Below are positions 8,243 through 17,236 of a stretch of DNA of 49,898 bases, one piece after another (the stretch's first letter is position 1; each line of letters starts with the position of its first letter). Source of the DNA: Clostridiales bacterium (GTDB taxonomy: Bacteria; Bacillota; Clostridia; Oscillospirales; CAG-272); contig JAEEYP010000100.1 of assembly GCA_016288155.1 (NCBI GenBank), forward strand, positions 1-49,898. The letters run 5' to 3'. The notes below the pieces were generated by a model. It searched no databases. It saw only the letters and a program-made list of their open reading frames with translations, and was not told where the DNA came from. A program made the position numbers and the translations under genes.

Positions 8243-10750
8243 TTATTTTCTTCTCTTTCTGGAGACGATGATCGCGGCGCCGGCGGAGACGGCGGCGACG
8301 GCGGCGATGACGACGCCGAGGTCAGAGGTCGCCGGGGTCGACGGGTTGGTCGTCGGGGTCGTCGGCTGGGTCTCGGGAGCAGCCGTGACGTCCGGCTCGA
8401 CGACTTCGTCCGTATCGACGGTGCCCGGATCGGCGGCAACGGTCTTCGGGTCGACGAAGGCCTGCGCTTCCGCCATGGTCTTGAAGAAGCCCACGTACTG
8501 GACGTAGCAGATCTCCGTACCGTCAAGCAGCACCTTGCCGCCGAACGGGAACATACGGAACTGACGGAGCGTGTTCTCAGCCCACGGCTTGTTGCTGATC
8601 ATGAGCGAGGAGAGATCGTAGTAGTCGGTGTACCACACGCCGGCCTGGAAGGTCTCGGCAGCGCGCGTGTACTTCTTATAATCGCCTTCACCGGCGGTCT
8701 TGCCGAGCGTCTTGGAGTCTCTGGAAGCCCAGAAGCGGCCCTTCGTGCCGGAGCAGTGCGCGGCGCCGGACTCGTTGTACATATAGCGGATGGCAACGAC
8801 GGAGTACTGGCTGCAGTCAAGGGACGGATAGTAGTAGTTGTTGTCCCACTGATACCAGTTGAAGTCCCACAGCGGCTCGGTGGAGTAGCCGTTGGTCTCT
8901 TCCCACTTCTGCATGTACGCGGGAACGACCGCGACGCACTCGACGCCGTCGACTTCCGCGGCGGTGAACGTCAGGCCGGTCCACGCCTCGCCGTTCGTCC
9001 ACGCGTTGGACCACGGGGAGGTCGCGTCGGGCTCGCCTTCATACATGAAGTCGTGGCCGGTCCAGATGACCTGCGCGCCCGCGCCGGGGATCGGATGATC
9101 GGCATGCTCGAGCTCACCGTTGGTGGAACCGGAGGCCTTCGGCGGGGCGGGGATGGAAACGTTGGAGATCGGGAGAGCGGCACCGGCGACGGTGTTGCCC
9201 TTATAAAGGACGGCGTCCTTCACCGAAGCGGAGATGTTCTTGTTCGTCGTGTAGACGAAGAACGCGAGATTGTCGGCGTAGATCGTAGAAATACCGAGAC
9301 GGTTATTGAAGATCGTCTTCAGATCGATGGTCTGGAGCGCCTGATACTTGCCGTTCTTGTCCAGCTCATAGTACGTAACGGTCCAGCCGTTGTACTCGAC
9401 GGCGACGTCCACGTAGCCGTCCGCGTCGATGGCGGGAGTGAAGTACAGGAAGGTCTGCGTGGCTTTGGAATCATATCCGTAGCCGGTGATCGTGGTGCCG
9501 GGGCCTGCCATGACTCTCGCGCAGGTGGCGACCATTTCTTTGTCGACCTCATACTTCTTCTGCGTCTCGGAGAAGTTGCCGTACCAGCCGACGCGGTTGC
9601 CCAGACCGTCGGCGAGAGAGTTGTACACGACGCCGGCGATCGTGGTCTCCGTCGCGTCGGAGTTGGCGGCCTTGATCTTGTACTTGAAGGTGTACTTATT
9701 GCCGTCGGCGATCTTGAGCTGGCCGATCGTGCTGCCGAACCAGTTCTGCGCGGCGGTGCCGCCGATCGAAACGGTGTAGGTCTTACCGTCAGCGGAGATC
9801 TGCGAGGACTCGGACGCGTTCTTCACGAGCGTGGTCGCCGGGAACGCGGGGTTGGAGCCGTCGAAGAGGAGGTCGGCGAGCTTGGCGCCGTCCTGCGCCG
9901 CGGCGTAGTTGATCGCGGCTGCCTGGATCGGAGCGGCGACGTAGGTGGAGTGAGCGGCGGCGGTGTAGCCGCAGGCCTTCTTTACGACGACGTTCTTCAC
10001 GGTGATTTCGCCGTTGTTCGTGTTATTGCCGATGGAGAAGCCGATGTTGTCGCAGGGATCCCACGGGCATCTGTTCTTGTCGCGCATGTCGAGCGAGTCG
10101 TACAGCTGGTACTCGCCGGAGCCTTCAGGTCTGAACCACACGCTGTAGTAGAAGCCGTCGATGGAGATCTTGACGTCGACGAACTGATCCTTCGGGATGA
10201 GGGTGGAAGGAGCAGTGTAGGCGGAGGACTTCGAGACGCCGTTCTCGCCGTTCAGCTTCGTGCTGTACTGACGGGAGAGGGTCAGCGTTTCGCCGGAGAA
10301 ATCTCCGAAGAAGCCGTATACGCCGTTATAGCTGAATTCCTGAGACGGAACCACTCTGTTCGCGTCGGGGTAGCCGATGTTGAAGTAGACGCCGGACTTG
10401 CCGACGGTGTACTTGACGGAGAAGGTGATCGTGTACTGATTGCCTTCGGCGAGCTTCAGGCCGCCGATGGCGCCGCCCCAGAACACCTTCCCGCCGCTGA
10501 ACGAATCACTGGCTTTCAGGGTGGCGGTCTTGCCGCCGTCCGAAACGGTGATCGTTACGTCGTCTCTCTTGTTGTAGTCGTCTAACCGCCAGATGCGGGG
10601 CTGATAGTAGGCGTCGCCGTTGAAGTTGACTTCATACAGGACGTCGCCGTTGTTTGCCGCGGCGTAGTTGATGTCGGATGCACCGGCAAAGACTACGGTC
10701 ATGGAGAGGACCATGATCGCGACAAGCACGAAGGTAAGTGCCTTTTTCAT
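8243..10750 (-). CDS. secreted cell-surface protein with tandem repeat domains and C-terminal anchor
   Basis: Large exported protein, 835 residues. A signal peptide covers about 1-25 (basic start, hydrophobic core, cleavage near FAGAS). Two related modules follow, each opening with INYAAA (about residues 27 and 285) and each rich in Gly, Asn, Thr and aromatic residues, like beta-sandwich carbohydrate-binding or concanavalin-type domains. A third domain at about 555-750 has many Trp and Tyr. The tail is Thr/Pro-rich (TTPTTNPSTPAT), then a hydrophobic helix and SRKRRK, the layout of a cell-wall or membrane anchor; no clear LPXTG motif is visible. AAGGAG lies at 10758-10763 on the minus strand. 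No catalytic motif is recognised; glycan binding or surface-layer function is a guess. The gene stands alone with its own strong promoter and terminator. Confidence 0.78.
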   Translation of the reverse strand: MKKALTFVLVAIMVLSMTVVFAGASDINYAAANNGDVLYEVNFNGDAYYQPRIWRLDDYNKRDDVTITVSDGGKTATLKASDSFSGGKVFWGGAIGGLKLAEGNQYTITFSVKYTVGKSGVYFNIGYPDANRVVPSQEFSYNGVYGFFGDFSGETLTLSRQYSTKLNGENGVSKSSAYTAPSTLIPKDQFVDVKISIDGFYYSVWFRPEGSGEYQLYDSLDMRDKNRCPWDPCDNIGFSIGNNTNNGEITVKNVVVKKACGYTAAAHSTYVAAPIQAAAINYAAAQDGAKLADLLFDGSNPAFPATTLVKNASESSQISADGKTYTVSIGGTAAQNWFGSTIGQLKIADGNKYTFKYKIKAANSDATETTIAGVVYNSLADGLGNRVGWYGNFSETQKKYEVDKEMVATCARVMAGPGTTITGYGYDSKATQTFLYFTPAIDADGYVDVAVEYNGWTVTYYELDKNGKYQALQTIDLKTIFNNRLGISTIYADNLAFFVYTTNKNISASVKDAVLYKGNTVAGAALPISNVSIPAPPKASGSTNGELEHADHPIPGAGAQVIWTGHDFMYEGEPDATSPWSNAWTNGEAWTGLTFTAAEVDGVECVAVVPAYMQKWEETNGYSTEPLWDFNWYQWDNNYYYPSLDCSQYSVVAIRYMYNESGAAHCSGTKGRFWASRDSKTLGKTAGEGDYKKYTRAAETFQAGVWYTDYYDLSSLMISNKPWAENTLRQFRMFPFGGKVLLDGTEICYVQYVGFFKTMAEAQAFVDPKTVAADPGTVDTDEVVEPDVTAAPETQPTTPTTNPSTPATSDLGVVIAAVAAVSAGAAIIVSRKRRK

Positions 10751-10810
10751 CGCTTTTCTCCTTAGATAAAGATTTTGGGATAAAAACGGGGTGGATAAAA
10801 AACCATGCTA

Positions 10811-10839
10811 ATTATAGCAAACCGCGCCGCTCTTGTCAA
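10811..10839 (-). promoter_or_regulatory. consensus promoter of the surface-protein gene
   Basis: On the minus strand TTGACA (10839-10834), a 17-bp spacer and TATAAT (10816-10811). Both hexamers match the sigma-A consensus exactly. The start of transcription would lie about 50 bases before the ATG, suggesting high constitutive expression. Confidence 0.88.
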
Positions 10840-10877
10840 GGATTTCGGCGAAAAAATCTTGAATTTATCTTAAATTC

Positions 10878-10956
10878 TTGTTGCATTTCACATATCCTCC
10901 ATATTATATAAGCCCGTCCGCGCGGACGCGCCCCCTCCGCCGGGGGGCGCTTTTTT
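10878..10956 (+). other. possible very short transcript unit
   Basis: The stretch 10840-10978 has no gene. It holds a weak plus-strand promoter-like pair, TTGTTG (10878-10883) and TATTAT (10902-10907) with an 18-bp spacer, followed at once by a 12-bp palindrome GTCCGCGCGGAC (10916-10927) and the terminator at 10928-10956. If active it would make an RNA of only about 40 bases. It could equally be an unused promoter next to a stand-alone terminator. Confidence 0.25.
10928..10956 (+). terminator. intrinsic terminator upstream of the solute-binding protein operon
   Basis: Stem GCGCCCCC / GGGGGCGC with a 7-base loop, then six T at 10951-10956. It insulates the downstream operon promoter from plus-strand transcripts entering from the left, where no plus-strand gene ends nearby. 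Confidence 0.75.
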
Positions 10957-10957
10957 C

Positions 10958-10991
10958 GCCCGTTTTTGGGGACGGCTATTGCAAAACGGGC
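10958..10991 (+). promoter_or_regulatory. inverted repeat overlapping the -35 of the solute-binding protein operon
   Basis: Perfect 9-bp arms GCCCGTTTT (10958-10966) and AAAACGGGC (10983-10991), 16 bases apart. The right arm covers part of the -35 box and spacer. A repressor bound here would block the polymerase. A related CCCGTTT / AAACGGG pair with a 12-base gap overlaps the promoter at 23765. Confidence 0.4.
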
Positions 10992-11007
10992 AAAAAAGTG
11001 ATATAAT
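10979..11007 (+). promoter_or_regulatory. promoter of the five-gene solute-binding protein operon
   Basis: TTGCAA (10979-10984), a 17-bp spacer and TATAAT (11002-11007). It lies about 70 bases before the first ATG and is the only good promoter seen ahead of the five tandem genes. Confidence 0.82.
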
Positions 11008-11076
11008 CTAAACTGAGTTTGTATTTCTATTCACTATTCATTTATTCTTCTGCGGTTTCAGAAAGGAGCCCGTCCC

Positions 11077-12567
11077 ATGAAACGATTTTTTGCTCTCCTG
11101 CTCGCGGCGCTGATGCTCGCGAGCGTCGCCGCCTGCGGCAAGACCGACGAGCCGACGAAGGACTCGCCCCCGTCCGGCACCTCCGCCCCGTCCGATACGG
11201 ACGCGCCGGAAACGAGACCCGCCGATACGGAGCCCGCGTTCGATCCGGGCGACGTGGACGATCTGCCCGCCGATCTCTACTACGACGGCGCGGACTTCGT
11301 CATGTGCAATACCGGCAAGGACTTCCGTTCCGCGATCACGGATCTGGAGGACGCGGTCAACCGCTACGACAACGCCGTGTACGAGCGGACGCTCGCCATC
11401 CAGGAACGGCTCGGCGTGAAGATCCAGGATAAGGGCTACAGCGGCTGGGCGGATTCCATCCGCGCGGGCGACGATACGTACAAGCTCGTCCACCACCGCG
11501 GCAAGTACATCTTCTCCTTCGCGGCGGAGGGGCTCGCCTATCTCATGACGGACCTCGACACGATGGATTTTACGAAGAACTACTGGTTCATGGAGAACAT
11601 GAGCGACAACCTGACGATCGGCGGGAAGATGATCACCGCCGTCGGCGCGTACAACATCAGTTCCTATTATTACGTAAAGGCGATGGTCTTCAATAAGGCG
11701 CTCATCGAGAACCTCGATCTGGAGGACCCGTACGCGCTCGTCCGCGACGGGAAGTGGACGTGGGAGAAGTTCGCCGAGATGGGCGTGAAGGCGACCTTCG
11801 ACGTCGACGGCGACGGCAAGCGGACGTGGGAGGACTCGTGGGGCTACCTCGCCTCCGCGGTGTACGCGGCGGAGCCGTTCCTCGCGACCGAGCAGAAGGT
11901 GCTGCTCACGAAGGACGAGGACGATTATCCGCTGTACAGCCTCGACTCGGACGAGGAGTTCATCAACCTCTTCACGAAGGTCTTCGAGCTTCTGTACGAC
12001 AGGGGGTTCTGGAAGTATTCGACGGACGGCATCCACACGGATACCGGTCTCGCGCTCTTCTCCGCCGACCGCTGCCTCTTTGCGGAATGTGAATTCGGCA
12101 CCATCGCCCGCCTGCGCGACATGCAGGCCGACTTCGGCGTCATCCCCTTCCCGAAGTACACCGAAGAGCAGGAGATCTACTACGCGTGGAACGGCGAGAT
12201 CTTCCTGCCGATGATCCCGTCCTCGCTGCAGCTGAAGGACGCCCGGATGACCGGCGCCGTGATGGAGGCGATGAGCAGCTACGGGATCCGCTACACGGTC
12301 CCCGAATACTATGAGGTCCAGCTGAAGACGAAGCTCGCCCGCGACGAGGAATCCGGCGAGATGTTCGACATCATCATGGCGCACCGCATCTTCGATCCGG
12401 GCCAGATGCTCGTCGACGACATCGAGCACGTCGTCCGCGATCTCTTCATGAACGAGAAGCGCGACAAGATCGTGTCCGAGCTCACGAGAAAAGCGGGCAG
12501 CATCGACACGGCGCTCGAAACGCTGATCGACAACTTCGAGAACAACGTCAAGAGCGTTCTCGAGTGA
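11077..12567 (+). CDS. extracellular solute-binding lipoprotein (family 1), paralogue 1 of 5
   Basis: Substrate-binding lipoprotein of an ABC sugar importer, 496 residues. The signal peptide ends in SVAAC with lipidated Cys20, then a Thr/Pro/Asp-rich linker to about residue 65. The mature domain follows the family-1 (UgpB/MalE-like) pattern. A calcium-binding loop of EF-hand type, DVDGDGKRTWED, lies at about 242-253, as is common in clostridial members. GAAAGGAG precedes the ATG. This copy shares subtype features (NMSDNLTIGG, EDSWGY, DFTKNYWFM) with paralogue 4, unlike 2, 3 and 5. No permease gene accompanies the set, so the membrane partner must be encoded elsewhere. The ligand is unknown. 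Confidence 0.85.
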   Translation: MKRFFALLLAALMLASVAACGKTDEPTKDSPPSGTSAPSDTDAPETRPADTEPAFDPGDVDDLPADLYYDGADFVMCNTGKDFRSAITDLEDAVNRYDNAVYERTLAIQERLGVKIQDKGYSGWADSIRAGDDTYKLVHHRGKYIFSFAAEGLAYLMTDLDTMDFTKNYWFMENMSDNLTIGGKMITAVGAYNISSYYYVKAMVFNKALIENLDLEDPYALVRDGKWTWEKFAEMGVKATFDVDGDGKRTWEDSWGYLASAVYAAEPFLATEQKVLLTKDEDDYPLYSLDSDEEFINLFTKVFELLYDRGFWKYSTDGIHTDTGLALFSADRCLFAECEFGTIARLRDMQADFGVIPFPKYTEEQEIYYAWNGEIFLPMIPSSLQLKDARMTGAVMEAMSSYGIRYTVPEYYEVQLKTKLARDEESGEMFDIIMAHRIFDPGQMLVDDIEHVVRDLFMNEKRDKIVSELTRKAGSIDTALETLIDNFENNVKSVLE

Positions 12568-12636
12568 CCGGCGAAGAAAAACGGATACCCCCGATCTTTT
12601 TCTCTGTAAACGCTGTAAATAAGGAAAGGACACCCC

Positions 12637-14121
12637 ATGAAACGTATTCTTGCTTTTCTTCTCGCGGCGCTGATGCTCGTGAGCGTTGCCGCCTGCGGCA
12701 AGACCGAAGGTCCGACGAAGGACACGACGCCCTCCGGACCGACCGATACGAACGCGCCGGATACGGACCCCGATGAGACGGACTCCCCCTTCGATCCGGG
12801 CGACGTGGACGACTTGCCCAAGGATCTCTACTACGACGGCGCGGATTTCATCTTCTGCGGCTGCGGCAGAGACTACCGCAATACGGTCGTCGATATGGAC
12901 GACGTGGTCGACCGCTACTCGAACGCGGTGTACGAGCAGACGCTGTACGTCGCGGAGCGGCTCGGCGTCCGCTTTGAGGAGAAGTTCACCGCCGCCTGGG
13001 CGGACGTCCTCCGCGCGGGCGACGACACGTACAAGCTCGTCCACCACCGCGGTCTGTACATCTTCGACTACGCGGCGGAGGGGCTCGCCTATCTCTGGTC
13101 CGATATCGACACGGTCGACCTTGACAAGAACTACTGGTTTGACAAGATCAACGCGAACCTGACGATCGGCGGCAAGCTGATCACCGCCGCCGGCGCGTAC
13201 AACATCAGCTCCTACTGCTTCACGCACGCCATTCTGTTCAATAAGCAGCTGATCAAGGACTACACGCTGGAGGATCCGTATCAGCTCGTCCGCGACGGGA
13301 AATGGACGTGGGAGAAGTTCGCCGAGTTCGGCGTGAAAGCGACCTACGATCTCGACGGCAACGGCAGACGGACGGAGGACGACGCGTGGGGCTTCTTCGT
13401 CAGCCCGAAGGAAGCGCCGCAGAACTTCACGAAAGCCGCGAACGTGCTCATCCTCTCGAAGGACGAGGACGATTACCCGGTGTATACGCTCGACTCGGAC
13501 GAACACTTCCTCGACGTGTTCACGAAGATCTTCGAGCTGCTGTACGACCGGGGCTTCTGGAAATACACGGAAGCCTCCGACGGCGACATCCCGGAGACGG
13601 GGATCCGCGTCTTCAACGCCGGGCGCGCGCTGATGATCGACAGCACCTTTTCCTCGATCCGCAGCTTCCGCGATATGGACGCCGACTTCGGCGTCATCCC
13701 GTATCCGAAGTACGACGAGGAGCAGGACGAATACTATTCGTGCAACTCGTGCATCTACCTGCCGATGATCCCGTCCACGCTGTCGCCGTACGACGCTCAG
13801 ATGACCGGCGCCGTGATCGAGGCGATGAGCAGCTACGCGATCCGCTACACGATCCCCGAATATTACGAGGTGCTTCTTAAGACGAAGCTCGCCCGGGACG
13901 AAGAATCCGGCGAGATGTTCGATATCATCATGGAGAACCGCGTGTTCGATCCCGGTCTCTTCTATATCCCCGACGTGGAGCGCCTTGTCCGCGATCTCTT
14001 CTGGAACGATAAGCGGGGCAGGATCGTCTCCGATCTTGCGAGGAAAGCGGGCACGTTCGAGGTGCAGATCGAGGAACTCATCACGAATTTTGAAAACAAC
14101 GTAAAGAGCATTCACGGATGA
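12637..14121 (+). CDS. extracellular solute-binding lipoprotein, paralogue 2 of 5
   Basis: Second tandem copy, 494 residues, with lipobox SVAAC at Cys20 and the same linker and fold as copy 1. It belongs to the second subtype, marked by INANLTIGGK, DDAWGFF, GIRVFNAGRALMID and FYIPDVERLVRDLF. The Ca-binding loop reads DLDGNGRRTEDD. AAGGAAAGGA lies ahead of the ATG, 69 bases after copy 1. The C-terminal helices (VSDLARKAGTFEVQIEELI) are close to copies 3 and 5. It is probably a lipid-anchored glycan or sugar receptor using an unlinked permease. Confidence 0.85.
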   Translation: MKRILAFLLAALMLVSVAACGKTEGPTKDTTPSGPTDTNAPDTDPDETDSPFDPGDVDDLPKDLYYDGADFIFCGCGRDYRNTVVDMDDVVDRYSNAVYEQTLYVAERLGVRFEEKFTAAWADVLRAGDDTYKLVHHRGLYIFDYAAEGLAYLWSDIDTVDLDKNYWFDKINANLTIGGKLITAAGAYNISSYCFTHAILFNKQLIKDYTLEDPYQLVRDGKWTWEKFAEFGVKATYDLDGNGRRTEDDAWGFFVSPKEAPQNFTKAANVLILSKDEDDYPVYTLDSDEHFLDVFTKIFELLYDRGFWKYTEASDGDIPETGIRVFNAGRALMIDSTFSSIRSFRDMDADFGVIPYPKYDEEQDEYYSCNSCIYLPMIPSTLSPYDAQMTGAVIEAMSSYAIRYTIPEYYEVLLKTKLARDEESGEMFDIIMENRVFDPGLFYIPDVERLVRDLFWNDKRGRIVSDLARKAGTFEVQIEELITNFENNVKSIHG

Positions 14122-14147
14122 CCGTGCCCAAGAAAGGAACCGACTGT

Positions 14148-15650
14148 ATGAAACGACTTCTTGCTCTCCTGCTCGCGGCGCTGATGCTCGTGAGCGTCGC
14201 CGCGTGCGGCAAGACGAACGACCCGACGAAAGACACGACGCCGTCCGGCACCTCCGGTCCCTCCGGCACCTCCGACACGAACGCGCCGGAAACGGAGCCG
14301 CCGGATACGGAGCCCCCCTTCGATCCGGGCGATCTGGACGATCTGCCGAAGGATCTCTCCTACGACGGCGCGGACTTCATCTTCTGCAGCCCACAAAAAG
14401 AGTATCCGGCGACGATCACGGATCAGGATCTGATTGCGGACCGCTACTCGAACGCGGTGTACGAGCGGACGCTGTACGTATCGGAGCGGCTCGGCGTCAA
14501 TTTTGAGGAGAAGTTCACCACCAGCTACGCGGACGCCATCCGCGCGGGCGACGACACGTACAAGCTCGTCCACCACCGCGGCATCTACGTCTTCGCGCAG
14601 GCGACGGAAGGACTCGGATATCTCTGGTCCGACGTCGACACGGTCGACCTCACGAAGAATTACTGGTTCGACGACATCAACGCCAATCTGTCGATCGGCG
14701 GCAAGATGATCACCGCCGCCGGCGCCTACAATATGAGCACCTACACGTATACGAGCGCCATCCTGTTCAACAAGCGGCTGATCGAGGACTACGCGCTGGA
14801 GAACCCGTATCAGCTCGTCCGCGACGGGAAATGGACGTGGGAGAAATTCGCCGAGCTCGGCGTGAAGGCGACCTTCGATCTCGACGGCGACGGGAAACGG
14901 ACGGAGGAGGACGCCTGGGGCTTCTTCTGCAGCCCGAAGGTGGCGCCGCAGCCTTTTACCAAATCGGTGAACGTTCTCATGCTCACGAAGGATGAAGACG
15001 ATTACCCGGTGTACGCGCTCGACTCGGACGAGCGGTTCATCGAGGTGTTCACGAGGATGTTCGAGATCCTGTACGACAGGCGCTTCTGGAAGTACACGGA
15101 CGCTTCCGACGGTGATATCCCGGAAACGGGGATCCGCGTCTTCAACGCCGGACGCGCGCTGATGATCGACTGCAACTTCCTCTCGATCCCGAAGTTCCGC
15201 GATATGGACGCGGACTTCGGCGTCATCCCGTATCCGAAGTACGATGAGGATCAGGAAGTGTACTATTCCTGCAACGGGAACATCTTCCTTCCGATGATCC
15301 CGTCCTCGCTGAGACTGAGCGACGCGAAGATGTCCGGCGCCGTGATGGAAGCGATGAGCAGCTACGCGATCCGCTACACGATCCCCGAGTATTACGAGGT
15401 GCTTCTCAAGACGAAGCTCGCCCGCGACGAGGAGTCCGGCGAGATGTTCGACATCATCATGGCGCACCGCGTGTGCGATCCCGGTCTCTTCTACATCCCC
15501 GACATCGAACGGCTCATCCGCGATCTCTTCATGAACGAGAAGCGCGACAGGATCGTCTCCGACCTCGCGAGGAAAGCGGGCACGTTCGACACGCAGATCG
15601 AGGAACTCATCGTCGGCTTCGAGGAGAACGTGAAGAGCGTTCTCGGATGA
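14148..15650 (+). CDS. extracellular solute-binding lipoprotein, paralogue 3 of 5
   Basis: Third copy, 500 residues, subtype shared with 2 and 5. The ATG at 14148 (MKRLLALLLAA, lipobox SVAAC) is chosen over the ATG at 14118, which overlaps the previous stop and would put a charged tail before the signal peptide; AGAAAGGA lies just ahead of 14148. The linker is longer than in copy 2 because TSGPSGTS is duplicated there. The Ca loop is DLDGDGKRTEED. Its last 135 bases are identical to those of copy 5, a sign of recent duplication or gene conversion. Confidence 0.85.
   Translation: MKRLLALLLAALMLVSVAACGKTNDPTKDTTPSGTSGPSGTSDTNAPETEPPDTEPPFDPGDLDDLPKDLSYDGADFIFCSPQKEYPATITDQDLIADRYSNAVYERTLYVSERLGVNFEEKFTTSYADAIRAGDDTYKLVHHRGIYVFAQATEGLGYLWSDVDTVDLTKNYWFDDINANLSIGGKMITAAGAYNMSTYTYTSAILFNKRLIEDYALENPYQLVRDGKWTWEKFAELGVKATFDLDGDGKRTEEDAWGFFCSPKVAPQPFTKSVNVLMLTKDEDDYPVYALDSDERFIEVFTRMFEILYDRRFWKYTDASDGDIPETGIRVFNAGRALMIDCNFLSIPKFRDMDADFGVIPYPKYDEDQEVYYSCNGNIFLPMIPSSLRLSDAKMSGAVMEAMSSYAIRYTIPEYYEVLLKTKLARDEESGEMFDIIMAHRVCDPGLFYIPDIERLIRDLFMNEKRDRIVSDLARKAGTFDTQIEELIVGFEENVKSVLG
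15516..15650 (+). repeat. 135-bp exact repeat, copy A (3' end of paralogue 3)
   Basis: From ATCCGCGATCTC to the TGA stop, every base equals 18599-18733. The surrounding regions of the two genes differ at many sites, so the identity is local and suggests recent gene conversion or duplication. Confidence 0.85.
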
Positions 15651-15694
15651 GGGAACGGATATCTCCTATCCGATCATTTGAAAGGAGTTATTCC

Positions 15695-17176
15695 ATGAAA
15701 CGTATTTTGGCTCTCTTCCTCGCGGCGCTGATGCTCGTGAGCATCGCCGCGTGCGGCAAGACGAACGAGCCGACGAAAGACACAACGCCCGACGGCCCGA
15801 CCGATACGAACGCGCCGGAAACGGAGCCCGCGGAGACGGACTCTCCCTTCGATCCGGGCGATCTGGACGACTTGCCCGCCGATCTCGACTACGACGGAGC
15901 GGACTTCACCTTCTGCAGCGTCGGGAAAGAATACCGGATGACGATCGATCAGGACGACGCGGTCGACCGCTACGACAACGCCGTGTACGAGCGGACGCTC
16001 GCCATCGAGCGGCGTCTGAACGTGGATCTTCAGGAGAAGATCTCCGTCCAGTATGAATCCGTCCTCCGCGCGGGCGACGATACGTACAAGCTCGTCCACC
16101 AGCGCGGGAAGTACGTCTTCGCGCAGGCGGCGGAGGGACTCGGTTACCTCTGGTCCGACATCGATACGATGGACTTCACGAAGAACTACTGGTTCATGGA
16201 CAACATGAGCGACCGGCTGACGATCGGCGGACTGATGGTCACCGCCGTCGGCGCCGCCAACATCAGTTCCTATTATTACACGCACTGCATGGTCTTCAAC
16301 AAGACGATGGTCGAAACGCTCTCTCTGGAAAGCCCGTATCAGCTCGTCCGCGACGGGAAGTGGACATGGGAAAAATTCGCCGAGCTTGCGGCGACGGCGA
16401 CCTTCGAGCTCGACGGCGACGGCAAGCGAACGTGGGAGGACTCCTGGGGGTTCTTCGCTGACTCCAAGGAGATCTCGGAGGTCTTCCTTGCGACTGCAGA
16501 CAAGACGCTCCTCACGAAGGACGAGGACGATTATCCGCTCTTCAATCTCGACACGGACGAGGAATTCCTCGACCTCTTCACCCAGATCTTCGAGCTGCTG
16601 TACGACGGGCGCTTCTGGAAATGGACGTGGGCAGAAAGCCTCGGCACGGAGACGGGCGTCGCCGTGTTCTCCGGCAATCACAGCCTGACGGCGGACTGTA
16701 CCTTCGGGTACATCTCCCATCTGCGCGACATGGACGCGGACTTCGGCGTCATCCCCTTCCCGAAGCACGACGAGTCCATGGACGTATACTATTCGTGGAA
16801 CGAAGAGATCTTCCTTCCGATGATCCCCTCCGTGATCTCGGCAAGCGACGCTTTGATGACGGGCGCTGTGCTCGAAGCGATGAGCAGCTACGCGATCCGC
16901 TATACGATCCCCGAATACTATGAGGTCCAACTGAAAACGAAGTTCGCCCGCGACGAGGAGTCCGGCGAAATGTTCGATATCATCATGGCGCACCGCATCT
17001 TCGATCCGGGCATGATGTGGGTCGACGACGTCGAGCACGCCATCCGCGATCTCTTCGTGAACGACAAGCGGACCAAGATCGTGTCCGAGATCAAAAGAAA
17101 GACGGACCCCATCAACCTCGCGCTCGAGGAACTGACGGCGGGTCTTGAAAACAACGCGAAGAGCATCTTCGGCTGA
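15695..17176 (+). CDS. extracellular solute-binding lipoprotein, paralogue 4 of 5
   Basis: Fourth copy, 493 residues, of the same subtype as copy 1 (NMSDRLTIGG, TWEDSWGFF, DFTKNYWFMDNM). Lipobox SIAAC with Cys20. The Ca loop is ELDGDGKRTWED, with Glu in place of the first Asp. The ATG at 15695 follows GAAAGGAG; the open frame runs further upstream to 15473 but only into the antiparallel overlap with copy 3. The two subtypes alternate A-B-B-A-B along the array, so it probably grew by duplication of larger segments followed by loss or conversion. Confidence 0.85.
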   Translation: MKRILALFLAALMLVSIAACGKTNEPTKDTTPDGPTDTNAPETEPAETDSPFDPGDLDDLPADLDYDGADFTFCSVGKEYRMTIDQDDAVDRYDNAVYERTLAIERRLNVDLQEKISVQYESVLRAGDDTYKLVHQRGKYVFAQAAEGLGYLWSDIDTMDFTKNYWFMDNMSDRLTIGGLMVTAVGAANISSYYYTHCMVFNKTMVETLSLESPYQLVRDGKWTWEKFAELAATATFELDGDGKRTWEDSWGFFADSKEISEVFLATADKTLLTKDEDDYPLFNLDTDEEFLDLFTQIFELLYDGRFWKWTWAESLGTETGVAVFSGNHSLTADCTFGYISHLRDMDADFGVIPFPKHDESMDVYYSWNEEIFLPMIPSVISASDALMTGAVLEAMSSYAIRYTIPEYYEVQLKTKFARDEESGEMFDIIMAHRIFDPGMMWVDDVEHAIRDLFVNDKRTKIVSEIKRKTDPINLALEELTAGLENNAKSIFG

Positions 17177-17236
17177 CCGGGCGGAAAATAACAAGCGATC
17201 CATTTTTCCATGATAATCTGAAAGGAGCATTCCCTC

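Noticed and set aside
8243..8400. Sortase LPXTG signal at the end of the surface protein
   Set aside because: The tail has a hydrophobic helix and basic end, but the segment before it reads NPSTPATSD and has no LPXTG-like motif that I can defend.
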